Shown: positions 31,975 through 41,010 of the stretch, piece by piece
Layout of the letters: the number at the start of each line of letters is the position of its first letter
Numbering within the stretch: the first letter of the stretch is position 1
NCBI RefSeq assembly: GCF_002795245.1
Contig: NZ_PGVG01000001.1
Location: 1 to 64,000 of the forward strand
Length of the DNA stretch: 64,000 nt
Direction of reading: 5' to 3'
Source: Bradyrhizobium forestalis
Lineage (GTDB): Bacteria > Pseudomonadota > Alphaproteobacteria > Rhizobiales > Xanthobacteraceae
Program-made: the position numbers and the translations under genes
The notes under the pieces: generated by a model
Told to the model about the DNA's origin: nothing
Database searches by the model: none
Seen by the model: only the letters and a program-made list of their open reading frames with translations

Positions 31975-33354
31975 ATGACGAAGAATCCTACTTGGATTTC
32001 AGACTGGCGCCCCGAAGATGAGGCGTTCTGGAATGCGACTGGCAAGACTATCGCGCGACGCAACCTGATCTGGTCGATCGTGGCCGAACATATCGGCTTC
32101 TCGGTCTGGCTGATCTGGAGCATCGTCACCACCAAGCTGCCCCAGGCCGGCTTCCACTACAGCACCGACCAGTTGTTCCAGCTGATTGCCGTGCCGGGCC
32201 TGATCGGCGCCTTGATCCGCTTTCCCTACACTTTCGCGGTGACGACGTTCGGCGGCCGCAACTGGACCATCTTCAGCGCGGCGATCCTGTTCATTCCGAC
32301 GCTGTCGCTGGCCTATTTCGTGAGCCAACCCGACACACCGTTCTGGCTGATGCTGCTGATCGCCTCGACGGCCGGTCTCGGCGGCGGCAATTTCGCCTCC
32401 AGCATGACCAACATCTCCTTCTTCTTCCCCGACCGGATGAAGGGATGGGCGCTGGGCCTCAACGCGGCCGGCGGCAATATCGGCGTCTCCAGCGTGCAGC
32501 TCCTGACCCCGATCCTGATGACGCTGGCCGTCTTCAACCTGTTCCAGGCAACGCCCGTCGACGGCATCTTCCTCCAGAATGCCGGCCTGATGTGGGTGCT
32601 GCCGATCGCGATCGCGGTGTTCGGCGCGGTGTTCTTCATGAACAACCTCACCACGGCGAAATCGTCGGTGAAGAACCAGCTTGCGATCGTCAAGCGCAGG
32701 CATACCTGGATCATGGCGTATCTCTATATCGGCACGTTCGGGTCTTTCATCGGCTACTCCGCCGCGTTCCCGCTGCTGCTCAAGACGCAGTTCCCCACCG
32801 TGACGATCTCGATCGCCTTCCTCGGCCCGCTGGTCGGCTCGCTGTCGCGTCCGCTCGGCGGTTGGCTCGCCGACCGGGTCGGCGGCTCCATCATCACGTT
32901 CTGGAATTTCATCCTGATGGCGGGCGCCACGGTCGGCGTGCTCTACTTCGTCGGGCAGAAGGATTTCATCGGCTTCCTGTCGATGTTCCTGATCCTGTTC
33001 GTGACGACGGGCATCGGCAACGGCTCGACCTACCGCATGATCCCCTCGATTTTCCGTGAGGAGAATCTGTTCAGGGTGCGCGGCAAGGGCGATGTCGCGC
33101 GTGCGGCTGCCCTGAAGACCGCGAGCATCGAGAGCGGTGCGGCGGTCGGTTTCATCGGCGCGATCGGTGCCGTCGGCGGCTATCTGATCCCGAGCGGTTT
33201 CGGCAAGTCGATCGCCATGACCGGCGGGCCGCAGCTCGCGCTCGCGATCTACCTTGCCTTCTACGGCTCCTGCCTCGCTCTGACCTGGTGGTTCTACCTG
33301 CGTCGCAGCCCGCAGGGTGAGGGCGCGCCAAGCCTCGCCGAAGCGCGTGTTTGA
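31975..33354 (+). CDS. narK: Nitrate/nitrite transporter NarK (MFS)
   Basis: A 459-residue major facilitator of the nitrate-nitrite porter family. The nitrate signature GLGGGNFASSMTNISFFFPD is followed by KGWALGLNAAGGNIGVSSVQ; a second conserved region is TGIGNGSTYRMIPSIF. About 12 membrane segments. In the related B. diazoefficiens operon NarK is proposed to export nitrite; uptake of nitrate is also possible. It heads narK-hemoglobin-flp-nasA. Start ATG has AGAAGGGA upstream. Confidence 0.93.
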   Translation: MTKNPTWISDWRPEDEAFWNATGKTIARRNLIWSIVAEHIGFSVWLIWSIVTTKLPQAGFHYSTDQLFQLIAVPGLIGALIRFPYTFAVTTFGGRNWTIFSAAILFIPTLSLAYFVSQPDTPFWLMLLIASTAGLGGGNFASSMTNISFFFPDRMKGWALGLNAAGGNIGVSSVQLLTPILMTLAVFNLFQATPVDGIFLQNAGLMWVLPIAIAVFGAVFFMNNLTTAKSSVKNQLAIVKRRHTWIMAYLYIGTFGSFIGYSAAFPLLLKTQFPTVTISIAFLGPLVGSLSRPLGGWLADRVGGSIITFWNFILMAGATVGVLYFVGQKDFIGFLSMFLILFVTTGIGNGSTYRMIPSIFREENLFRVRGKGDVARAAALKTASIESGAAVGFIGAIGAVGGYLIPSGFGKSIAMTGGPQLALAIYLAFYGSCLALTWWFYLRRSPQGEGAPSLAEARV

Positions 33355-33364
33355 GCACGACCAC

Positions 33365-33381
33365 TTGGCACGAATGTCGCT
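33365..33381 (+). promoter_or_regulatory. Sigma-54-like element before the hemoglobin gene
   Basis: TTGGCACGAATGTCGCT has a perfect -24 block and GG-N10-GC spacing, with one mismatch (TCGC for TTGC) at -12. It lies 11 bp after the narK stop and about 100 bp before the hemoglobin start. No enhancer box is close; the narK boxes lie 1.65 kb upstream. Confidence 0.45.
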
Positions 33382-33382
33382 T

Positions 33383-33400
33383 CTCCCCGTACGCGGGGAG
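33383..33400 (+). repeat. Short hairpin between narK and hemoglobin genes
   Basis: CTCCCCG-TACG-CGGGGAG, a 7-bp stem with tetraloop, resembling the core of rhizobial palindromic repeats. It may reduce or protect transcript passing from narK to the downstream genes. Confidence 0.55.
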
Positions 33401-33483
33401 GAGTCTCTCTGATGACGTTTGACCCATGAACTTTTTCCGCAATGGCGCGGACGAAGGCAGACCGAAACAGACAGGAGAACATC

Positions 33484-33912
33484 ATGACGCCAGAACAGAT
33501 CACGCTCATTCAGCAGAGCTTTTCCAAGGTCGCGCCGATATCGGAGCAGGCTGCGGTGCTGTTCTACGATCGCCTGTTCGAGGTGGCTCCGTCGGTGCGC
33601 GCGATGTTTCCCGAGGACATGACCGAGCAACGCAAGAAGCTGATGGGCATGCTCGCCGCCGTGGTCGGCGGCCTGTCGAACCTGGACTCGATTCTTCCCG
33701 CGGCCTCCGCGCTCGCCAAGCGCCACGTCGCCTACGGCGCCACCGCCGAGCACTACCCCGTGGTCGGCGCGACCTTGCTGTGGACCCTGGAGAAGGGCCT
33801 CGGCGAGGCCTGGACGCCCGAACTCGCCACGGCCTGGACCGACGCCTACGGCGTGCTGTCCGGCTACATGATGTCCGAGGCCTACGGCGCACAAGCGCAG
33901 GCCGCCGAATAG
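33484..33912 (+). CDS. bjgb: Single-domain bacterial hemoglobin (Bjgb type)
   Basis: A 142-residue globin domain without a reductase domain. The distal region has LFYDRLFEVAP with the B10-type Tyr, and the proximal heme His is in LAKRHVAYGA; EHYPVVGATLLWTLEKGLGE is the conserved G/H helix region. ATG 33484 follows AGGAG. The homologous protein of B. diazoefficiens scavenges nitric oxide arising from nitrate/nitrite reduction. The flavoprotein encoded 10 bp downstream probably keeps the heme reduced. Confidence 0.92.
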   Translation: MTPEQITLIQQSFSKVAPISEQAAVLFYDRLFEVAPSVRAMFPEDMTEQRKKLMGMLAAVVGGLSNLDSILPAASALAKRHVAYGATAEHYPVVGATLLWTLEKGLGEAWTPELATAWTDAYGVLSGYMMSEAYGAQAQAAE

Positions 33913-33922
33913 GAGATGCCTT

Positions 33923-35140
33923 GTGAGTGAACCGCTGGTCATCGTCGGTAACGGTATGGCGGCCGCGCGTCTGGTCGACGAGCTCGCCAAGACCGCGCTC
34001 GGCCGCTACGCGGTCGCCGTGATCGGCGAAGAGCCGCGGCTCGCTTACAACCGCGTGCTGCTCTCCTCCGTGCTGGCCGGCGAGACCGGCTCGCATGAGA
34101 TCGAGCTTCGGCCGGCCGACTGGTGGCGCCATCGCGGCGTCACGGTGCGCTACGGCTATCGCGTCACCGAGATCGACACCGGTCGTCGCGAGCTCAAGAT
34201 CGCCGGCGAGGAGAGCATGGAATATTCCAAGCTCGTGCTCGCCACGGGATCGACGCCGCTGCGGCTCAACGTGCCAGGCGCCGATCTTGCCGGCGTGCAC
34301 ACGTTTCGCGATACGCGCGATGTCGACCTGCTGCTGACGCTGGCTGCGGCGAAGAAGCGCGTCGTCGTTGTCGGTGGCGGCCTGCTTGGGCTCGAAGCTG
34401 CCTACGGTCTCGCCAAGGCCGGCGCGCCGGTGACGCTGCTGCATCTGATGGACCGGCTGATGGAGCGTCAGCTCGATGCGCCCGCGGCCGATCTGCTCAA
34501 GACGCTGGTCGAGCGCAAGGGCATCCGCATCCTGCTCAATGCCAGCACGAAGTGCATCCATGGCGACGGTCATGTCGAGGGCGTCGAGCTTGCCGACGGC
34601 AGCCGCATCGAAGCCGAGGCGGTGATCTTTGCCGCCGGCATCAAGCCGAACGTGGCGCTGGCGAAAGAGGCGGGGATTGCGGTCAATCGCGGCGTCGTCG
34701 TCAACGACGTGATGCAGACCTCCTCGTCCGATATCTTTGCGCTCGGCGAATGCGCCGAGCATCGCGGCAGCTGCTATGGCCTGGTCCAGCCGGCCTATGA
34801 GCAGGCGCGCGTGCTGGCGCGGCATCTGGCCGGCCGCCCCGCCGCCTATCAGGGCAGCGTGGTCTCGACCAATCTGAAGGTCTCCGGCGTCAGCGTGTTC
34901 TCCGCCGGCGACTTCATGGGCGGGGAGGGTAGCGAGAGCCTCGTGCTGTCAGACCGTAGGCGCGGCACCTACAAGAAGCTCGTGATCGCGGACGGCCGCC
35001 TCACCGGGGCCGTGCTGATCGGCGATACCGTCGATGCGCTCTGGTACCTCGAGCTGATCCGCAATCGCGACAAGGTCGCAGCGATCCGCACCGACATGAT
35101 GTTCGGCCGCGCGCTTGCGCAGCCTTCGAAAGCAGCTTGA
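33923..35140 (+). CDS. flp: FAD-dependent NAD(P)H oxidoreductase (Flp)
   Basis: A 405-residue flavoprotein resembling the FAD/NAD(P)H half of NirB-type nitrite reductases. Two dinucleotide folds are seen: VIVGNGMAAARLVDEL (FAD) and VVVGGGLLGLEAAYGL (NAD(P)H), and an FAD-closing motif DIFALGECAEHRG. It lacks the sirohem/Fe-S part, so it cannot reduce nitrite by itself. GTG start at 33923 with AGGAGA upstream. In the known operon the homologue supplies electrons to both the hemoglobin and the nitrate reductase. Confidence 0.9.
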   Translation: MSEPLVIVGNGMAAARLVDELAKTALGRYAVAVIGEEPRLAYNRVLLSSVLAGETGSHEIELRPADWWRHRGVTVRYGYRVTEIDTGRRELKIAGEESMEYSKLVLATGSTPLRLNVPGADLAGVHTFRDTRDVDLLLTLAAAKKRVVVVGGGLLGLEAAYGLAKAGAPVTLLHLMDRLMERQLDAPAADLLKTLVERKGIRILLNASTKCIHGDGHVEGVELADGSRIEAEAVIFAAGIKPNVALAKEAGIAVNRGVVVNDVMQTSSSDIFALGECAEHRGSCYGLVQPAYEQARVLARHLAGRPAAYQGSVVSTNLKVSGVSVFSAGDFMGGEGSESLVLSDRRRGTYKKLVIADGRLTGAVLIGDTVDALWYLELIRNRDKVAAIRTDMMFGRALAQPSKAA

Positions 35141-35141
35141 T

Positions 35142-37844
35142 ATGACGGCGATCGATCCAAACCTCCGCACCACCAAGACGACCTGTCCCTATTGCGGTGT
35201 CGGTTGCGGCGTGCTGGCGACGCCCGACGGCAAGGGCGGTGCAGCGGTCGCGGGCGACCCCGATCACCCCGCCAATTTCGGCCGGCTGTGCTCCAAGGGC
35301 TCGGCGCTCGGCGAGACCGTCGGGCTGGAGAGCCGGCTGCTCTATCCGATGATCCGCTGCAAGGGCGTGCTGGAGCGTGTCGCCTGGAGCGATGCGCTCG
35401 ATCACGTCGCCCATCGCATGCAGCACATTGTGGCGCGCGACGGCGCCGATGCGGTTGCCTTCTATCTCTCCGGCCAGCTCCTCACCGAGGACTATTACGT
35501 CGCCAACAAGCTGATGAAGGGCTTTGTCGGCACGGCGAACGTCGACACCAATTCGCGGCTCTGCATGTCGTCCTCGGTTGCCGGCCACCGCCGCGCCTTC
35601 GGCGCCGACACCGTGCCCGGCTGCTACGAGGATCTCGACCAAGCCGATCTGCTCGTCTTCGTCGGTTCGAATGCGGCCTGGTGCCACCCCGTGCTGTTCC
35701 AGCGCATGCTGAAGAACCGCGGGGAGCGCGGCGCGCGCATGATCGTGATCGATCCGCGCCGCACCGACACCGCCAGCGATGTCGATCTGTTCCTCGGCCT
35801 CAAGCCCGGCACCGATACTGCGCTGTTCTCAGGTCTCTTCGTCCATCTCGCCGACAACGGCGCGCTGGACCAGGACTACATCGCGCAGAACACGAGCGGT
35901 GTCGACGATGCGCTGGCGCGCGCGCGCAGCATCGCCGGCAGCGTCCCCGCGACGGCGCTTGCCACGGGGCTCTCCGAGCAGGACGTCGCCACCTTCTTCA
36001 AGATGTTCCGCGACACCGAGAAGGTCGTCACGCTCTATTCGCAAGGGGTCAACCAGTCGGCGCAGGGCACCGACAAGGTCAACGCGATCCTGAACTGCCA
36101 TCTCGCCACGGGCCGCATCGGCAAGCCCGGCGCTTCGCCGTTCTCGCTCACCGGCCAGCCCAACGCGATGGGCGGCCGCGAGGTCGGCGGCCTCGCCAAT
36201 ATGCTCGCCGCCCATATGGGTTTCACGCCGCCCGACATCGATCGCGTCAGGCGGTTCTGGAAGGCGCCGCGCATCGCCACCCATGAGGGGCTGAAGGCGG
36301 TACAATTATTCGAGGCGATCAACCGCGGTGAGGTCAAGGCGCTCTGGGTGATGGGCACCAACCCAGCGGTGTCGCTGCCCGATGCCGACATGGTCCGCGA
36401 CGCCCTGAAGAAGCTCGAGCTGTTCGTCGTCTCCGAGAACGTGCTCTCCAACGACACGGTCGAGGCCGGTCCGCACGTGCTGCTGCCGGCGCTGGCCTGG
36501 GGCGAGAAGTCGGGCACGGTGACCAATTCCGAGCGGCGCATCTCGCGCCAGCGCTCGTTCCTGCCGGCGCCGGGCGAGGCGCGCCCTGATTGGTGGATTC
36601 TGAGCGAGACCGCAAAGCGTCTCGGCTTCGGCGACAGTTTTAATTACAAATCGGCGGCTGATATTTTCCGGGAGCACGCCGCGCTCTCCTCTTTCGAGAA
36701 CAATGGCAGCCGCGATTTCGACATCGGCGCGCTGACCTCGCTGTCGGACGAAGCCTTCGAGAGTTTGAAGCCGGTGCAGTGGCCGGCGCGCGAAGGCGGC
36801 ATGCCTGGCGAGCGCTTCTTCGCGCAAGGCGGCTTCTTCACCAATGACGGCAAGGGCCGCTTCGTCGCGCCGGAGGTGCCGACGCTGCGCGGCGAGACCG
36901 GTCCGTCGCGCCCCCTGAGGCTCAACACCGGGCGCATTCGCGACCAGTGGCACACCATGACGCGCACGGGGCTCAGCCAGCGGCTGGGCGCGCATCTGCC
37001 CGAGCCGTTCGTCGAGATCCATCCCGACGACGCCGGCAAATACGGCATCGCCCATGACGGCTATGCCCGCATCACCACCGATTACGGCCAGTGCATCCTG
37101 AAGGCTGTCGTCAGCGAAGGGCAGCAGCGCGGCACCCTGTTCGTGCCGATCCACTGGAGCGCGATGAACACCTCGCATGGCCGCGTCGGCGCGCTGGTGC
37201 AGTCCTTCACCGATCCGTTCTCGGGGCAACCGGAATCCAAGGCGACGCCGGCCGCGATCGCGCCCTATGAATTCGTCTTCCGAGGCTTCGCGCTGTCGCG
37301 CAAGCAGCTCGAGCTTCCGCAGAACCTGTTGTGGACCCGCGTCACGGTGGCCGGCGGCTTCGGCTATCTCTTCGCCGACAACGCGGATCTCGCTCGCTGG
37401 CCGGCCTGGCTCGAGAGCATCGCCGGTGAGGACGTTGCCGAGTACCGCGATTTCGGCGGCGGCGTTTTTCGCGCGGCTTCGTTTGTTGGGGATCGAATCG
37501 AGACCTGCCTGTTCGTTGGCCCCGCACATGATGCCGGCGATTGGGAGGTGGTGAAGAGCCTATTCGTGGCCGACCACGTTACCGACGATCAGCGCCGCAT
37601 GCTGCTATCGGGCAAGTCCAGCGAAGGCGCGGCCTCGACCGGCCCGATCGTCTGCGCCTGCTTCGGCGTCGGCCGCGGCACCATCTGCGATACAATCGCG
37701 GCAGGCGTGCGCACGGCCGCCGAAATCGGCGCCAAGCTCAAGGCCGGCACCAATTGCGGCTCCTGCATCCCCGAGCTGAAGCGATTGATTGCGACGACGG
37801 AAGTGGCGCCGGCGAAACAGGCGAAGGTGGCGGGAGCGAGGTAA
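35142..37844 (+). CDS. nasC: Assimilatory nitrate reductase catalytic subunit
   Basis: A 900-residue molybdopterin oxidoreductase that reduces nitrate to nitrite in the cytoplasm. The N-terminal [4Fe-4S] motif is TTCPYCGVGCGVL with the fourth Cys in LCSKGSALG. NSRLCMSSSVAG carries the Cys that usually binds Mo. GANPAV-type text appears as VMGTNPAVSLPDAD, and the C-terminal dinucleotide-binding part begins RLNTGRIRDQWHTMTRTG. The last 60 residues form a BFD-like [2Fe-2S] domain (VCACFGVG, then TNCGSCIPELK). It starts 1 bp after the flp stop. In the Bradyrhizobium nomenclature it is nasC; elsewhere nasA. Confidence 0.94.
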   Translation: MTAIDPNLRTTKTTCPYCGVGCGVLATPDGKGGAAVAGDPDHPANFGRLCSKGSALGETVGLESRLLYPMIRCKGVLERVAWSDALDHVAHRMQHIVARDGADAVAFYLSGQLLTEDYYVANKLMKGFVGTANVDTNSRLCMSSSVAGHRRAFGADTVPGCYEDLDQADLLVFVGSNAAWCHPVLFQRMLKNRGERGARMIVIDPRRTDTASDVDLFLGLKPGTDTALFSGLFVHLADNGALDQDYIAQNTSGVDDALARARSIAGSVPATALATGLSEQDVATFFKMFRDTEKVVTLYSQGVNQSAQGTDKVNAILNCHLATGRIGKPGASPFSLTGQPNAMGGREVGGLANMLAAHMGFTPPDIDRVRRFWKAPRIATHEGLKAVQLFEAINRGEVKALWVMGTNPAVSLPDADMVRDALKKLELFVVSENVLSNDTVEAGPHVLLPALAWGEKSGTVTNSERRISRQRSFLPAPGEARPDWWILSETAKRLGFGDSFNYKSAADIFREHAALSSFENNGSRDFDIGALTSLSDEAFESLKPVQWPAREGGMPGERFFAQGGFFTNDGKGRFVAPEVPTLRGETGPSRPLRLNTGRIRDQWHTMTRTGLSQRLGAHLPEPFVEIHPDDAGKYGIAHDGYARITTDYGQCILKAVVSEGQQRGTLFVPIHWSAMNTSHGRVGALVQSFTDPFSGQPESKATPAAIAPYEFVFRGFALSRKQLELPQNLLWTRVTVAGGFGYLFADNADLARWPAWLESIAGEDVAEYRDFGGGVFRAASFVGDRIETCLFVGPAHDAGDWEVVKSLFVADHVTDDQRRMLLSGKSSEGAASTGPIVCACFGVGRGTICDTIAAGVRTAAEIGAKLKAGTNCGSCIPELKRLIATTEVAPAKQAKVAGAR

Positions 37845-37879
37845 GGCTGGCTCTCTGGGGCGCCGCCGCATAGTCCGCT

Positions 37880-37981
37880 GTCATCGCCCCGCTTGACCGG
37901 GCGATCCAGCACGCCGAGACGACTGCGGATCGCCGAGAAGCTGCGGCGTACTGGATTCCCCGCCTTCGCGGGGAATGACAG
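37880..37981. repeat. Palindromic repeat, family C copy 1
   Basis: Outer ends TGTCATCGCCCCGC/GCGGGGAATGACA and the internal hairpin CCCCGCCTTCGCGGGG. The 3' half GCGGCGTACTGGATTCCC plus CGCCTTCGCGGGGAA recurs at 57381-57418. It fills most of the gap after the nitrate reductase gene. Confidence 0.85.
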
Positions 37982-38073
37982 TGGGGGCGGGAGCCATGCC
38001 CGCCGCCCAATCGACGCGACCGCGATTGTGTCCTATGTTGCCGCGCTCTCTCTCCTCAACACCCATAACAACA

Positions 38074-38973
38074 ATGATGTACCTGGAAACGCCGCCGCGC
38101 CTGATCGAGACCAGGCTGTTCTCCGCCATGCCCGACAGGTTTCGCCGCAAGGGCGTGCGAACCGATTGGGCCGATGCCAACCGGCCGAACATGCCGACCG
38201 ACAGTTTCATCGAGGGGCCATCCTTCGACAGGGACGGCAATCTCTACATCGTCGACATTCCCTTCGGCCGCATCTTCCGTATCGCGCCCGACGGCGAATG
38301 GTCGCTGTTGATCGAATATGAGGGCTGGCCGAACGGACTGAAAATCGCAGCCGACGGCCGCATCCTGGTCGCCGACTATAGGCATGGCATCATGGAGCTC
38401 GATGCCGGGGCGGGACGGATCAAGCCGATTCTGACCGCGCGCAATTCGGAATCGTTCCGCGGCTGCAACGATCTGCATCTGGCGTCCAATGGCGACATCT
38501 ATTTCACCGACCAGGGCCAGACTGGTCTGCATGATCCAAGCGGGCGGGTCTATCGGCTAGCATCGAACGGCCGGCTGGATTGCCTCCTCGACACCGGCAT
38601 CAGCCCGAATGGTCTGGTGCTCGATCCCGGCGAGACCGTGCTATTCGTCGCGATGACGCGCGACAATGCGGTCTGGCGGCTGCCGTTCATGAAGGACGGC
38701 AGCGTGTCCAAGGTCGGCCGCTTCTGCTCGCTGTTCGGCACCAGCGGCCCTGATGGCATGACCATGGATGCGAAGGGGCGTCTGTTCGTCGGCCATGCCT
38801 CGCTCGGGCATGTCTTCGTGTTTGCGCCGAACGGGGAACTGATCGCGCGGATCAAGTCGTGCGCGGGGCCGAACTGCACCAATGTCGCGATCGGTGGCGA
38901 AAACAGGGATCGGCTCTATATCACGGAGTCCGCGACCGGCAGTGTGCTGGTGGCGGATATCGGCGGATTGTGA
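38074..38973 (+). CDS. SMP-30/gluconolactonase family protein
   Basis: A protein of about 299 residues with the six-bladed propeller of lactonases. Metal-site candidates are the Glu in DSFIEGPSFDRDGNLY, Asn in GWPNGLKIAADGRI, Asn in GISPNGLVLDPGE and Asp in SGPDGMTMDAKGRL. Such enzymes open sugar lactones to acids. The start is uncertain: ATG 38074 and 38077 are adjacent and no strong ribosome site is seen. It precedes an aldo/keto reductase by 8 bp, so the two probably act in one sugar route. Confidence 0.83.
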   Translation: MMYLETPPRLIETRLFSAMPDRFRRKGVRTDWADANRPNMPTDSFIEGPSFDRDGNLYIVDIPFGRIFRIAPDGEWSLLIEYEGWPNGLKIAADGRILVADYRHGIMELDAGAGRIKPILTARNSESFRGCNDLHLASNGDIYFTDQGQTGLHDPSGRVYRLASNGRLDCLLDTGISPNGLVLDPGETVLFVAMTRDNAVWRLPFMKDGSVSKVGRFCSLFGTSGPDGMTMDAKGRLFVGHASLGHVFVFAPNGELIARIKSCAGPNCTNVAIGGENRDRLYITESATGSVLVADIGGL

Positions 38974-38981
38974 GCTCTAAC

Positions 38982-39821
38982 ATGAACACGCACCACTTCG
39001 GCAAGATTGGCGCCAACGTCTCCGTCATCGGGCAGGGCACCTGGTATCTCGACCACGGCGACCGCAAGCGCGCGATCGCGGCGCTTCAGCGCGGGCTCGA
39101 TCTCGGCATGACCCACATCGACACCGCCGAGATGTACGGCGATGCCGAGCTCGTCATTGCGGATGCGATCGCAGGCCGGCGCGATGAGGTGTTCCTCGTG
39201 TCAAAAGTGCTGCCGAGCAACGCCTCGCGCCGCGGCACCATCACCGCCTGCGAGCGCTCGCTGAAGCGACTGAAGACCGATCGTCTCGACTGTTATCTGT
39301 TGCACTGGCGCGGGTCCTATCCCCTGGAGGACACCGTCGCCGCGTTCGAGGAACTGGTGACATCCGGCAAGATCAAATCCTGGGGCGTCTCCAATTTCGA
39401 TGCCGACGATCTCGACGAGATTCTCGAAGTCGCCGATGAGGGGCGGATCGCCTGCAATCAGGTGCTCTATCATCTCAAGGAGCGCGCGATCGAGCATGCG
39501 GTGATCCCGTGGTGCGAGCGGCACGGTGTCGCCGTCGTTGCCTACTCGCCGTTTGGTCATGATGATTTCCCCGCAAGCAGCAGCAAGGGCGGCGCCGTGC
39601 TCGCGCGCATCGCGGAAGCGCGTCGCGCGACGCCGCGTCAGGTCGCGCTGAGCTTCCTGACCCGTGCGACTACGGTGTTCGCGATCCCGAAGGCCTCATC
39701 CGCGGAACATGCCGGCGAAAATGCGGCGGCAGGCGATCTCGTGCTGACGAAAGACGAAATTGCCGCGCTTGAAGCGGCGTTTCCGCGCGGCCCGAAGCCG
39801 CGCAGCCTGCCCATGCTGTAG
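38982..39821 (+). CDS. Aldo/keto reductase
   Basis: A 279-residue (alpha/beta)8 oxidoreductase using NADPH. The catalytic tetrad is visible: Asp and Tyr in THIDTAEMYGDAE, Lys in FLVSKVLP and His in YLLHWRGSYP. The cofactor-binding C terminus is FAIPKASSAEHAGENA. It lacks the Tyr-rich loops of human-type members and is similar in size to bacterial DkgA/YeaE-type proteins. It starts 8 bp after the lactonase gene and likely reduces a sugar-derived aldehyde or ketone. Confidence 0.87.
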   Translation: MNTHHFGKIGANVSVIGQGTWYLDHGDRKRAIAALQRGLDLGMTHIDTAEMYGDAELVIADAIAGRRDEVFLVSKVLPSNASRRGTITACERSLKRLKTDRLDCYLLHWRGSYPLEDTVAAFEELVTSGKIKSWGVSNFDADDLDEILEVADEGRIACNQVLYHLKERAIEHAVIPWCERHGVAVVAYSPFGHDDFPASSSKGGAVLARIAEARRATPRQVALSFLTRATTVFAIPKASSAEHAGENAAAGDLVLTKDEIAALEAAFPRGPKPRSLPML

Positions 39822-39897
39822 TGCACAACGGGCATTATTAACGGAGCATTGACGCGCGCGGCGGGACGCGCATAACGGCATCCTGTTTTCGGAAGTT

Positions 39898-40950
39898 GTG
39901 AACGCGGCGCATTTGTCGTTTTTTACGAGTGTTCTCGATTCGCATTTTGCCCGGGTTCCAGCCGTGACACCGCCGCCCGCCGCAGCCGCAAGGCTCGACA
40001 GTATTTCCATGCCCGCGCCGGAGAAGAAGCAGCAGGCTCGCCGCGCGCCTGCGCGCGTTGATCATCCCTTCAAGGGCATCGCACTGATCCTGCTCTCGAC
40101 GGTGTTTCTCGGCTGCTCCGACGTCACCGCGAAATATCTCTCGACCAGCCTGCCTTCGATCGAGATCACCTGGATCCGCTTCCTCACCTTCACGCTGCTG
40201 TTCACGCCGGTGATGCTGCCGGCCTCGCCGCTCTATGCGATGCGGACCAAGCGTCCGGGCCTTCACGTGATGCGCGGGGCGGCACTGCTCGGCTCCTCGC
40301 TGTTCTTCATCACGGGACTCGGCTTCCTGCCGATCGCGGAGGCATCCGCCACCGGCTTCGTCGCGCCGCTGTTCGTCACGGCGCTCTCGATCGTGTTCCT
40401 CGGCGAGAAGGTCGGCATGCGCCGCTGGCTCGCGACCGCGCTCGGCCTCATCGGCGTACTGATCATCCTGCGCCCGGGCACCAGCGCGTTTCACCCCGCC
40501 GCATTCTTTCCGTTGGTCTCGGCGGCGTGCTGGGCCGGCACGCTGATCCTGACGCGCATGATGAGCGGCCGCGAGGCCGTCGTCACCACCATGGCCTATT
40601 CCTCGCTGACCGGCCTTGCGATCCTCACCGCAATCGTGCCGTTCGTCTGGGTGACGCCGTCCTGGACCGCGATCGCACTCGGCATCTTCATCGGCGTCGC
40701 CTCGACCGCGGGCCAGTGGATCGTCGTGCTGGCGTATCGCTACGGCGATGCGTCGGTGCTGGCGCCGTTCTCCTACTCGCAATTGTTGTGGGTCAGCATT
40801 CTCGGCTTCTTCATCTTCGGCGAGGTGCCGAGCATCTGGACCATCATCGGCGCGGCCTTCATCGTCGCCAGCGGCCTCTACATCGCCCATCGCGAGCGCG
40901 TCCGTCGCGCCCAGCTCCTGGTGCTGGAAGAGCGTTCGCCGAACGCCTGA
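39898..40950 (+). CDS. DMT superfamily (EamA) transporter
   Basis: A membrane protein of about 350 residues with ten segments in two EamA halves (first starting GIALILLSTVFLGCSDVTAK, second starting PLVSAACWAGTLILTRMMSG). The GTG start at 39898 adds a 45-residue low-complexity N terminus; an in-frame ATG at 40009 would give a more typical 313-residue protein and may be the true start. Relatives export metabolites or amino-acid analogues; the substrate is unknown. Confidence 0.82.
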   Translation: MNAAHLSFFTSVLDSHFARVPAVTPPPAAAARLDSISMPAPEKKQQARRAPARVDHPFKGIALILLSTVFLGCSDVTAKYLSTSLPSIEITWIRFLTFTLLFTPVMLPASPLYAMRTKRPGLHVMRGAALLGSSLFFITGLGFLPIAEASATGFVAPLFVTALSIVFLGEKVGMRRWLATALGLIGVLIILRPGTSAFHPAAFFPLVSAACWAGTLILTRMMSGREAVVTTMAYSSLTGLAILTAIVPFVWVTPSWTAIALGIFIGVASTAGQWIVVLAYRYGDASVLAPFSYSQLLWVSILGFFIFGEVPSIWTIIGAAFIVASGLYIAHRERVRRAQLLVLEERSPNA

Positions 40951-41010
40951 CGCAAGTTCGCGCACTCCGCGTCGTGGTATCAACGCTCCAAGCAATACGG
41001 GAGGAGCCGG

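Noticed and set aside
31999..33990. 663-codon open frame on the minus strand
   Set aside because: Antisense to narK and the hemoglobin gene, whose family signatures are clear; no recognisable protein pattern in the reverse frame.
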